A stretch of 64,000 nt of DNA. It comes from Larkinella knui (GTDB taxonomy: Bacteria > Bacteroidota > Bacteroidia > Cytophagales > Spirosomataceae). This document shows positions 33,833 to 41,306 of this stretch, in pieces. Every line of letters begins with the position of its first letter. The stretch's first letter is position 1. The notes below the pieces were generated by a model. It was not told the origin of the DNA. It was given only the letters and a program-made list of their open reading frames with translations, and did not search any database. The translations under genes were made by a program, and so were the position numbers. The stretch lies in the NCBI RefSeq assembly GCF_003858645.1, contig NZ_RQJP01000004.1:1-64000 (forward strand), read 5' to 3'.

Positions 33833-33880
33833 AAAACGTCGCCTAAATGGCTTTATCAGAGCCATTTAGGCGACGTTTTT
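33833..33880. terminator. Bidirectional terminator between convergent genes
   Basis: A 20-bp perfect stem (AAAACGTCGCCTAAATGGCT and its complement) has a 7-nt loop and T-runs on both outer flanks. It serves the four-repeat gene and, on the other strand, the phytase operon. Confidence 0.9.
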
Positions 33881-33920
33881 GATTCGTCTTAGCACATTTT
33901 CAGCCTTTAAAATGGGCCGT

Positions 33921-35012
33921 TCACTTCACAGCAAGAGTCTTTGTGTCTTTCCCGACCAGGTCTTCCCAGCGGTATAATTGAAACGTTCGATCTGTACTCA
34001 TGGCGACAAATAAACCGTGCTGAAACGTCGAATTTAGCGGTACCGATACGGTTTCGGAACCATCGCTTTGCTTCGTGCTCACGTTGACAATTTTAAGCAA
34101 CGAATGTTCATACGGTTTTTGGGGAGTTCCTTCCCGGCTGAAAACGTGAAACCGGTTGGCGCCCTGATCCGAAACCAGAATGTAGCCCGTCGTGTCGGTC
34201 AATTTATAGATCGAAATGCCTTCGTGATCTTCCGTAAAACCGGTTTGGGCAAAGAGCGCCAGTTCGTTGTTGCCTTTTTCCGGATCGGCGAAATACTGCC
34301 GAACGCCCTGGCCTTCATCGGAATAATACACATAGCCCAGCTCGTCATCGACGGCGATGGATTCGATTTCCTTCTTTCCGCTGTAGAGGCCGAATTGGCG
34401 TACCAGACTCGCTTTAACGGTTCCGGTTCCGTTGTCTTCCAGTCGATACTGCGCCAAATACGAGCCGTTGGTCGGACCGTTTTTCCGACCAACAATGGCG
34501 TAAATCGTACCGGTTTTGGTTTTGTATAACGCAATGCCCATCAAATCCCGAAAACCGTCACCGGTTTCGCCCACAAAAACCTCCAGGCCGCCCCCATCGA
34601 CGGGCTTCATGTCCGGCAGTGAGAAAATACGCAGTTTGTGGGTGAGTCGTTCCGTGACAACGGCGATATCGGTGGGCTTGCCATTCAGTTGCAGCCCGTA
34701 TTCGACATCGACGTTATTCGGTCGTTTCAGGTTTTTGACGACTTTTTCGGGCTGTATTTTTCCGTCCAGGCCAAAGACATACAACGCGCCGTCGGTTTCC
34801 TTGTCGGTGCCCAGAATCAGACTCTGAGAAGGGTCAGTTGGGTTGATCCAAACCGCCGGATCATCCGAATCGTACTGCACAGTTTGGGTCACCACGGCCG
34901 GTTTTATAACCGCATTGCTATCGGGTTGTCCGGCAATGGCGTTAGCTTGAGAATTCTGGTTTTGGCAGGATGCAACCAGCAGCCAGCTTCCGCAGAAAAA
35001 AAACGATGTCAT
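33921..35012 (-). CDS. Beta-propeller phytase (3-phytase) lipoprotein
   Basis: 363 residues from the ATG at 35012 (MTSFFFCGSWLLVASC, lipobox LVASC); the frame extends upstream into a non-conserved stretch. The body is the six-bladed phytase-like propeller. Seen are DDPAVWINPTDPSQSLILGT, GLDGKIQ, RPNNVDVEYG, FRDLMGIALY, EIESIAVDDELGYVYYSDEG (calcium-binding acidic loop), and EDHEGISIY. Such enzymes need calcium and release phosphate from phytate (inositol hexakisphosphate). The lipid anchor suggests retention at the outer membrane. It is the last gene of an operon with a TonB receptor and a beta-helix lipoprotein, which indicates phosphate or inositol-phosphate scavenging. Confidence 0.9.
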   Translation of the reverse strand: MTSFFFCGSWLLVASCQNQNSQANAIAGQPDSNAVIKPAVVTQTVQYDSDDPAVWINPTDPSQSLILGTDKETDGALYVFGLDGKIQPEKVVKNLKRPNNVDVEYGLQLNGKPTDIAVVTERLTHKLRIFSLPDMKPVDGGGLEVFVGETGDGFRDLMGIALYKTKTGTIYAIVGRKNGPTNGSYLAQYRLEDNGTGTVKASLVRQFGLYSGKKEIESIAVDDELGYVYYSDEGQGVRQYFADPEKGNNELALFAQTGFTEDHEGISIYKLTDTTGYILVSDQGANRFHVFSREGTPQKPYEHSLLKIVNVSTKQSDGSETVSVPLNSTFQHGLFVAMSTDRTFQLYRWEDLVGKDTKTLAVK

Positions 35013-35084
35013 TCTCACGTTCAATGGGTCTTTCGGATTAAAAATAACGGGCCGAGCACTCGTCATACGCGGCCCGTTGGTTAC

Positions 35085-36347
35085 TTATTTGGTACCAAAA
35101 GCCCCGATGTACGTTGCGGGTTCCGGTGATTTATAAGTGATACCATTGAGAGTCAAGCCGTTGGCGAAATGCCGTGTAAAACCGGTCGTGCCTTTTCCCA
35201 AAGCCGGCGAACCCGTCTGAAGGTGAAAATCCCAGCTGGTGTTGAACGTGGCGTTGGTCAGGGCGGTATTCAGCGGGTAGTTAACGAATTTCGGGTCATT
35301 CTCACCGGCTTTCGCACTGATCACGTCGCCGGTTCCGGCCAAAATTTCGGCCGATGGCTGGAATTGCGCCACGGCATCGGCCGAAAAGCCATAATAAAAC
35401 GTGTTGCTGATCTTGGAGCGGTTGTCTTCCGGAGCGCCTTTGTCACGTTTGATGCCGTAGCGATCGTTGGCGAGCAGGTTGTTATACAAATCGGCGTGAA
35501 CGGTTTTTTCCAGCCAGATCGAACCGCCTTTGGTGGTCGGACGGCGCCAGCCCGCATTAACAATCGTGTTGTTATAGCCGATCACATAAGCCTGTGGCGT
35601 CCGGTCGCCGGAGTTGGAAAGCTTCAAACCGTTGGTATTGGGGCTGTAAATCAGGTTGAAAGCGACATCGGCCTGCACACCCGATTTGATGTTGATCGCG
35701 TCGCCGTTGGCAATACCGGTCGTGTGGAAAACGGAATTGGCAATAATCACCTTGCCGCCTTCGATGTAAAAACCGTCTTCGTAGAAATTCCGGATGGTGC
35801 TGTTGGTCACCACAAACTGGCCGTTTACGTTCGGAAAATACACCACGGGAACGCGTTCGCCGGCGGCTGCTTTGTACAATCCGGCTTTCACAGACGGCGA
35901 TGCCTCGGTCGTAACCGCCCCGCCGTATTCCAGCACGGTATTCTGAAGTACCAGTTCCGTGGTTGTTTTATCCGCAATTATACCGCCCCAGAGTTGACCG
36001 AACTCGTTTTTGGCGATTTTCCAGGCATCCGGAACCGTAAATTTTACGGGGGCCTGCGTCGTTCCCAGGCTGTAGAGGTTGCCGCGCACGACGATCTCCG
36101 GTTTTACCACCGAATCGTTCATCAATACCGTAACGCCTTCTTCAATCGTCAGTGATTTGCCCGCCGGAATTTCCAGGTGGCCCGTAATTTTGTAGGTGCC
36201 GCCTTTGGTCCATACGCCGGAAACCTGTCCCGAAACCGCTTCCTGCACCACCGGTTTGCTTTCGACCGGCGCCGGATCGTCATTGGAAGATTTACAGCCC
36301 GCAAAAATCACCGCGGCTAATGCAACGTTTAAAAGTGCCTTTTTCAT
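35085..36347 (-). CDS. Beta-helix lipoprotein of the phytase operon
   Basis: 420 residues with lipobox FAGC (C18). After a short Pro-rich linker comes a domain with the pattern of a right-handed parallel beta-helix: LEIPAGKSLTIEEGVTVL, VVRGNLYSLG, STIRNFYEDGFYIEGGKV, then ANSVFHTTGIANGDAINI. The turns are irregular and Asn-rich. It has no recognisable catalytic signature. It lies 26 bp after the TonB receptor and 72 bp before the phytase start codon, so all three are probably one transcript. I infer a surface partner that binds the receptor's substrate or holds the complex. A similar receptor plus lipoprotein layout is the SusC/SusD pair, but this is not a SusD fold. Confidence 0.8.
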   Translation of the reverse strand: MKKALLNVALAAVIFAGCKSSNDDPAPVESKPVVQEAVSGQVSGVWTKGGTYKITGHLEIPAGKSLTIEEGVTVLMNDSVVKPEIVVRGNLYSLGTTQAPVKFTVPDAWKIAKNEFGQLWGGIIADKTTTELVLQNTVLEYGGAVTTEASPSVKAGLYKAAAGERVPVVYFPNVNGQFVVTNSTIRNFYEDGFYIEGGKVIIANSVFHTTGIANGDAINIKSGVQADVAFNLIYSPNTNGLKLSNSGDRTPQAYVIGYNNTIVNAGWRRPTTKGGSIWLEKTVHADLYNNLLANDRYGIKRDKGAPEDNRSKISNTFYYGFSADAVAQFQPSAEILAGTGDVISAKAGENDPKFVNYPLNTALTNATFNTSWDFHLQTGSPALGKGTTGFTRHFANGLTLNGITYKSPEPATYIGAFGTK

Positions 36348-36373
36348 AGTTTGTAGGTAAAATAAAGCTTTTG

Positions 36374-39133
36374 TTAAAGTTTGTATCGGATGCCAATCAG
36401 GTAAGAGCGCTGGTAATAATCCCGACGGATGAGGGTTTTGCCGGGTACCGTCTGGTCGGGAATTCCGGCGTTTTTTGAGCTGCTGTTTTTGATGTAAACC
36501 TCCATCGGTGTGTTGAGCAAATTGTTGGCTTTGGCAAAAAAGCCGAGCCGGTTTTTCAGCGTTTTTTCAACAGAAGCGTCCATCTGCACAAATCCCTGCT
36601 GCCAGAGGTCTTTGTCGACAAACTGCGAAACCGTGTTGATCCGCTCGCCGGTATAATTGGCGGCCAGTTGCGCATCCCAGCCGTTTTCGGCGTTTTTGTA
36701 GAGCAGCGACAGGTTGGCGACGTGCGCCGACTGCCCGTATAACGGCCGGGTCTGGTTAACGGTAATCGTTTCCAGATCGCCGGATTCGTTGCGAATTCGC
36801 TTCGATTTGGCGGTAGTGATTCGGGAATGCGTGTAGGTATAATTGGCTTTGATGCCCCAGACTTTCAGGTATTTAATGAAGTCGAGTTCGATACCGTAGT
36901 TGGTGGCATTCCCAAAATTGCCCGGCGAATAGTAGGTGTCCTGCCCGCGAATCGCGTCCCGCTGCAACGTGTATTCAATCGGATCCTTAATGCGTTTGTA
37001 AAAAGCGCCCACCATAAACTGCTCCGACGGGCTCGGAAAATGTTCGTAGCGCAGGTCGATATTGTCGGCAATGGCCCGCTTCAAATCCGGATTCCCGCGC
37101 TCTTGGTATTCTTCCTGCACGATGCGGTACGGCACGATTTCGAAAAAACCGGGGCGGTTGATCGACCGGAAATAAGACGCCCGCAAATTCGTGCGCTCCC
37201 AGGGCCGGTATTTCAAATGCAGACTGGGCAATAAATCGGTGTAAATCTGGCTTCCGGTCGGGCGATCTTCACCAATGGGAAAGGTCATGGAATAGCCCTG
37301 ATCCGTGGCTTCGATTCGCATCCCGCCCACCACTTCCAGCTGCGTCGTTTCGGTTTTGAACTGCAGATAACCGGCTTGAATCGTTTCGGTGGCGTCGTAC
37401 GTCAAGGCCGTAGCCACGGCTCCGCGTGGGTTCACCACCGTCCAGGCAATCTGGCTGTAGTCGTTAAAATCGACGCCATAGCGCGCCAGCAGATTGGTGG
37501 GCCGTAGCTGGTAATTGTTGTAAAAATTGGAGCGGTTTTTTGTGCGATACAAACCGCCCGCCCGCCATTCAACCGCGATTCCGGCGATGGGCACGGTGTA
37601 CGTCAGGTTCAGATAAGCGGCCAGATCATGGTCTGAATTGTGTTCCCACCGGCGGCTGGAATTCCCGACGGTCGTGCGGGTTTCGATACCCGCTTTCCGT
37701 TCGCCCATCAGCGAAATGGTGGTGTTGTCCGGCACCTGATTGGTAGCCTCCGAATAGACCACCGACCAGTTCAGTCGCAGGTCGTTGGTAAGCCGATGAT
37801 CGCCCTGAAGCGTGCTGTTGTAAATTTGCTGCCGGGTCAGACGCGAGCGGGTTGCGTAACCGAGCGTTGCGTTTCCGGCTTCCGGATCGTAACCGCCAAT
37901 GGTCAGTTGCGTCGATTTGATATCCCGTACCTGGCTGTTAGTCAGGTTCATAAAGGCGTTATACCACTGGAGTTTGTGCCGGTTATTGATCCGGTAATCC
38001 AGCTTGGCGTGGAGCCCGTAGCGGGTTTGTTGTTCGGAATACCGGCGTTCGTTGCGTTCCGTTAGCGTGACGCCCGCCAGCGTGTCTACGGTTTCGGCAT
38101 CGAAAAAAAGGCTGTTGCTGCCGCGGTACGTATTCTGGTAACTCCCCGCCAGAACCACACCCAACTTCCGGTCGAAAAACCGGTTTCCGACCGAAATACC
38201 GCCCACTAAATTCGGTGGTGGAGTCTTAGTGGTGAAGTCGGACGTGGTGGTGGCAAAATCCGCCGGCGTTGCGTTATACTGATTTCCCCGGCGTTCGTAG
38301 GGCGATTGAAACGCGACTTGCTGCCAATCGTAGCTCATGAAAGGCCGGTTGGCGAATAATTCGCTGTAACCCGTGGACAGATTGGCCGTAATCGCCAGCT
38401 GGTCGGGCGCATCCTTCATCACCAGATTGACCGCACCCCCGATGGCGTCGCCTTCCATGCTGGGTGTCAGGGCTTTAAACACTTCCAGACGGTCTAATAA
38501 TTCGGACGGAAAAATATCGAGCGGAACGTAGCGGTAGCGGTTGTCGGGACTCGGAATTTTCACACCGTTGACCAGCGTGTAGTTGTACCGTTTGTCCATC
38601 CCCCGCAGAATGGCATATTGACCGTCTCCGTTGCTGTTTCGCTCAATCGAAACGCCCGAAACGCGCTGAATGACGTTGGCAACGGTCAGGTCGGGCGACA
38701 GTTGGATGGTTTTGCCCGAGACGATGTTCATGACCTGATCGGCATTTCGCTCCAGGCTCCGCGCGGTATTGTCGCTGGTGCCGTCTCGTTTGGCCACAAC
38801 GCTGACTTCGGCCAGTTGCTTTGAAACCGCCGGTTCCAGTGCCAGATCCAGCGCGACGGTTTCCTGCTGTTCGAGCCGGATTTCTTTGATAATCGTCTGG
38901 TGCGTGAGGGAACTGATGCGCAAACGATAGGTTCCGGCGGGCACATTTTTGAGCGTGTACGAACCGTCCAGACCCGACCGATCGTGCAGGTTGGTGTTTT
39001 CCAGCAAAATCGTCGCGTTGATGATCGATTCGCCCGTTACCGCGTCGATGGCCCGGCCCCGAATGGTTCCGGCCAGCAGGGGCATCGTGAAAAACAGCAG
39101 ACCGGCCAGTAAAGTATAGAATCGGTTGTTCAT
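36374..39133 (-). CDS. TonB-dependent receptor of the phytase operon
   Basis: 919 residues from the ATG at 39133; an in-frame TTG at 39145 is less likely. The signal peptide (MNNRFYTLLAGLLFFTMPLLA) is followed by a carboxypeptidase-like regulatory domain (GTIRGRAIDAVTGESIINAT, about 22-105). The plug has VIQRVSGVSIERNSNGDGQY and YNYTLVNGVKIPSPDNR (about 150-230). A 22-strand-type barrel ends SYLIGIRYKL. The substrate is probably phytate, a lower inositol phosphate, or another phosphate ester, judged from the phytase downstream. It is the first gene of the operon. A promoter with a -33/-7 pair and a group of TAACAA motifs lies upstream. Confidence 0.9.
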   Translation of the reverse strand: MNNRFYTLLAGLLFFTMPLLAGTIRGRAIDAVTGESIINATILLENTNLHDRSGLDGSYTLKNVPAGTYRLRISSLTHQTIIKEIRLEQQETVALDLALEPAVSKQLAEVSVVAKRDGTSDNTARSLERNADQVMNIVSGKTIQLSPDLTVANVIQRVSGVSIERNSNGDGQYAILRGMDKRYNYTLVNGVKIPSPDNRYRYVPLDIFPSELLDRLEVFKALTPSMEGDAIGGAVNLVMKDAPDQLAITANLSTGYSELFANRPFMSYDWQQVAFQSPYERRGNQYNATPADFATTTSDFTTKTPPPNLVGGISVGNRFFDRKLGVVLAGSYQNTYRGSNSLFFDAETVDTLAGVTLTERNERRYSEQQTRYGLHAKLDYRINNRHKLQWYNAFMNLTNSQVRDIKSTQLTIGGYDPEAGNATLGYATRSRLTRQQIYNSTLQGDHRLTNDLRLNWSVVYSEATNQVPDNTTISLMGERKAGIETRTTVGNSSRRWEHNSDHDLAAYLNLTYTVPIAGIAVEWRAGGLYRTKNRSNFYNNYQLRPTNLLARYGVDFNDYSQIAWTVVNPRGAVATALTYDATETIQAGYLQFKTETTQLEVVGGMRIEATDQGYSMTFPIGEDRPTGSQIYTDLLPSLHLKYRPWERTNLRASYFRSINRPGFFEIVPYRIVQEEYQERGNPDLKRAIADNIDLRYEHFPSPSEQFMVGAFYKRIKDPIEYTLQRDAIRGQDTYYSPGNFGNATNYGIELDFIKYLKVWGIKANYTYTHSRITTAKSKRIRNESGDLETITVNQTRPLYGQSAHVANLSLLYKNAENGWDAQLAANYTGERINTVSQFVDKDLWQQGFVQMDASVEKTLKNRLGFFAKANNLLNTPMEVYIKNSSSKNAGIPDQTVPGKTLIRRDYYQRSYLIGIRYKL

Positions 39134-39206
39134 GAAAAAATTCAATCGTTACGCAGAACGAAACCGGTTTTAGTCGAACCGGAAACCGCCCTCGATTTGG
39201 GTAGCA

Positions 39207-39239
39207 CAAAGGTGAAGAAAGAAGCAGCAACCCGCCAAA
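39207..39239 (-). promoter_or_regulatory. Promoter candidate for the phytase operon
   Basis: On the minus strand TTTG (39239-39236), 21 nt spacer, then CACCTTTG (39214-39207), 7 of 8 matches to TAnnTTTG. It would give a leader of about 70 nt. TAACAA motifs lie directly upstream. Confidence 0.45.
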
Positions 39240-39248
39240 CCGGCCCCG

Positions 39249-39384
39249 TTAACAAAAAGGAAACGGCTGAAAAAGAAGCATAGACAAATAGGCAACATTG
39301 TTAACAAGTAATGCTTAACTAGTTGATTAGTAGTCGGTTTTGGTGTAACAAACCGCCAATTATCAAATTGTTAAGAGATTGTTA
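39249..39384. promoter_or_regulatory. TAACAA motif cluster with an 11-bp-period direct repeat (Pho-box-like)
   Basis: ATTGTTA (39367-39373), AGAG, ATTGTTA (39378-39384) is a perfect 7-bp direct repeat with a 4-bp spacer. That is the geometry of PhoB boxes (7+4+7), though not the E. coli sequence. Further copies are TTAACAA at 39249-39255, the palindrome TTGTTAACAA (39298-39307) and GTAACAA near 39344. The block lies just upstream of the operon's promoter candidate. Phosphate control is inferred. Confidence 0.4.
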
Positions 39385-39401
39385 CTGCACCATGAAGCCG
39401 A

Positions 39402-41018
39402 TTAAAGGGATTGGATGAAAGCCGTCAGACTTTCGCCTTGCTGAAGGTTGAATTTTTTGCGGAGACGGTACCGGATCACGCGAAGGCTGTCCTGAGAAAT
39501 ACCCAATAACGTGGCAATATCGGCCGATTCCAGATTCATTTTTAGGAGAGCCGCCAGCCGCAGATCGTTACCGGTCAGGCTTTCGTTGTGCTTTTTCAGA
39601 TTATCGAAAAAAGTCTGGTGAACTTGCTCAAAAACACTGCGGAATTCCTCCCAGTAGTGGTCGTGCTGAAAACTCTGGTTGATGCGTTGCAAAAGTTGCC
39701 GGATCTGCTTTTTGTGATCGCGCTTTTCATCGTTCGTCATGTCTTCCAGTTTCCCGCGCAGTTCGTCCAGCAACTGGTTTTTATGAATAATGTGCAGCGT
39801 GTGCGTCGTGAGTTCTTTGGCTTTTACGGCCAGTTCTGTCTTCAGATTTTCTTCTTCCAGCGCCTTGTTTCTCAGTTCTGCCTGGATCAATTCGTGCTGG
39901 GTTTCGTAAATATGCTGATTTTGCTCCCGAAGCGCCTGTTCGGTCCTGATTTTCAGGCGCTGACGGCTAATTACCAGAAATCCCGATACGCCGAGCAGCA
40001 GAATAACGACGGTAAACGACACCGCAATGATGCGGTTGACGTTGCGCGCTACCGTCAGTTTCTCAATTTCGCTGTTTTTTCGCTCCAGGTCATACAGGGT
40101 TTGCAGTAGCGCCAGTTGCTTGTTGCCTTCTTCCGAATAAATCAGTTTCAGGTTTTCGCGGCTCAGGGCCACATACTGGTAGGCACTGTCGGGTTTGCCA
40201 AGTAGACTAAATCCTTTGGCGAGGTCGTTGTAAGCACCGCTCAACTGGTGCTGCTCACCGGTTTTTGACGCAAGGGCAATGGCTTCTTTCGACAATTGCA
40301 GGGATTCCCGGTATTTTCCGGTTTTGCGCAGCACGTCGCCGAGGTTGTTGATGATCTCAATCCGGCCGATTTCGTCGCCGGTTTGTTTACTGAGCCGTAA
40401 CGCATTCTGGAAGTAATAGCGGGCGGAATCGTACTGTTCCAGATCTTCGAAAATGCTGCCGAGGTTCTCGTAAATCTTGGCAATGCCCGGTTTGTGATCG
40501 ATTTGCCGGTATTGTTGAAGGGCCTGCCGCTGGTAATAAAAGGCGCTGTCGTAGCGCTGCTGTTTTTCGTAGAGATGGCCGATATGGCCGTAGGAAACCG
40601 CTACACCCAGGCGGTTTTTTAAAGATTGGTGAATCGACAACGCCAGATTATAGTGCTGGCGGGCCAGCTGGGGCTTTTTGCTGTAGTAATACAGTTCGCC
40701 AATTTCGTTGAGGTTCGTGGCGACCTGCGCCGGTTTTCCGACCTGACGAAACCGTTTTCCGGCCTGCAAATGGTAGTCGAGCGACTGCGGATAATGGCCC
40801 AGATGGTAGCAAACCCGCCCCATTTCTTCCAGACAAACCGCTTCGGCCAGTTTATCCTGCCGCTCTACGGCGCGGTTGTACTTCTTTTTCAGGCTCAGAA
40901 ACAACGAATCCGGTTTTTGGAGCGGCAAAATTGTCGGCAATTGAGCCCAAACCGCGTTCGTCAGCAAGATGAGTAAGGTGATCAGAAGCCGGAGTTCTGG
41001 AAAATGAAAACGAAGCAC
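39402..41018 (-). CDS. Membrane-anchored TPR sensor with C-terminal helix-turn-helix
   Basis: About 538 residues from a GTG at 41018 (MLRFHFPELRLLITLL...); a TTG at 41057 would add 13, and no ATG is available, so the start is uncertain. The order is signal peptide to about residue 26, then about six TPR units to about 310 (for example ATNLNEIGELYYYSKKPQLA and AKIYENLGSIFEDLEQYDSA). A transmembrane segment (IIAVSFTVVILLLGVSGFLV) precedes a long cytoplasmic coiled coil. A LuxR/AraC-like HTH ends it (LRLAALLKMNLESADIATLL, then SQDSLRVIRYRLRKK). It would sense something in the periplasm and regulate transcription directly. It sits between two TonB-receptor genes and is probably their regulator (inference). 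Confidence 0.85.
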   Translation of the reverse strand: MLRFHFPELRLLITLLILLTNAVWAQLPTILPLQKPDSLFLSLKKKYNRAVERQDKLAEAVCLEEMGRVCYHLGHYPQSLDYHLQAGKRFRQVGKPAQVATNLNEIGELYYYSKKPQLARQHYNLALSIHQSLKNRLGVAVSYGHIGHLYEKQQRYDSAFYYQRQALQQYRQIDHKPGIAKIYENLGSIFEDLEQYDSARYYFQNALRLSKQTGDEIGRIEIINNLGDVLRKTGKYRESLQLSKEAIALASKTGEQHQLSGAYNDLAKGFSLLGKPDSAYQYVALSRENLKLIYSEEGNKQLALLQTLYDLERKNSEIEKLTVARNVNRIIAVSFTVVILLLGVSGFLVISRQRLKIRTEQALREQNQHIYETQHELIQAELRNKALEEENLKTELAVKAKELTTHTLHIIHKNQLLDELRGKLEDMTNDEKRDHKKQIRQLLQRINQSFQHDHYWEEFRSVFEQVHQTFFDNLKKHNESLTGNDLRLAALLKMNLESADIATLLGISQDSLRVIRYRLRKKFNLQQGESLTAFIQSL

Positions 41019-41071
41019 AAGGTAATTGGTAGTTAGATCCCGGGGTAAGATAATCAAGGACGTCGAAACCG

Positions 41072-41089
41072 AATTTTAAGAAATTGTTA
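41072..41089. promoter_or_regulatory. Second 11-bp-period direct repeat, divergent region before the Oar-like receptor
   Basis: AATTTTA-AGAA-ATTGTTA is an imperfect 7+4+7 direct repeat. Its second half and spacer match the element at 39367-39384. It lies 54 bp upstream of the sensor's likely start and 218 bp upstream of the Oar-like receptor. The shared form suggests one regulator for both loci. Confidence 0.35.
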
Positions 41090-41306
41090 ATGAACGGATT
41101 GAAGAGAAAGTTTTTTTAGAAAAAAAGCAATCCGGATTTTCTCCGGCTGGTACATTTTGACGGTTCCATCCAGGCTTCTATCCCCAAAAAGGCTCTATAT
41201 AAGTTACTTCTTGAAGCACAATGGTTATAAATTGATAACACATCCATAACACCCATTTAAAGTAGATCGACTCTCTTTGCAGCGGTAAATTTCACGATAC
41301 AACTGC

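Noticed and set aside
32744-33865. A 373-residue open frame antisense to the four-repeat protein
   Set aside because: It has no recognisable features, overlaps the terminator, and arises from the codon bias of the plus-strand gene.
41272-41279. TCTCTTTG as the -7 box of the Oar-like receptor
   Set aside because: It has one mismatch at a conserved base and no TTTG at the proper distance, so I did not list it as a promoter.
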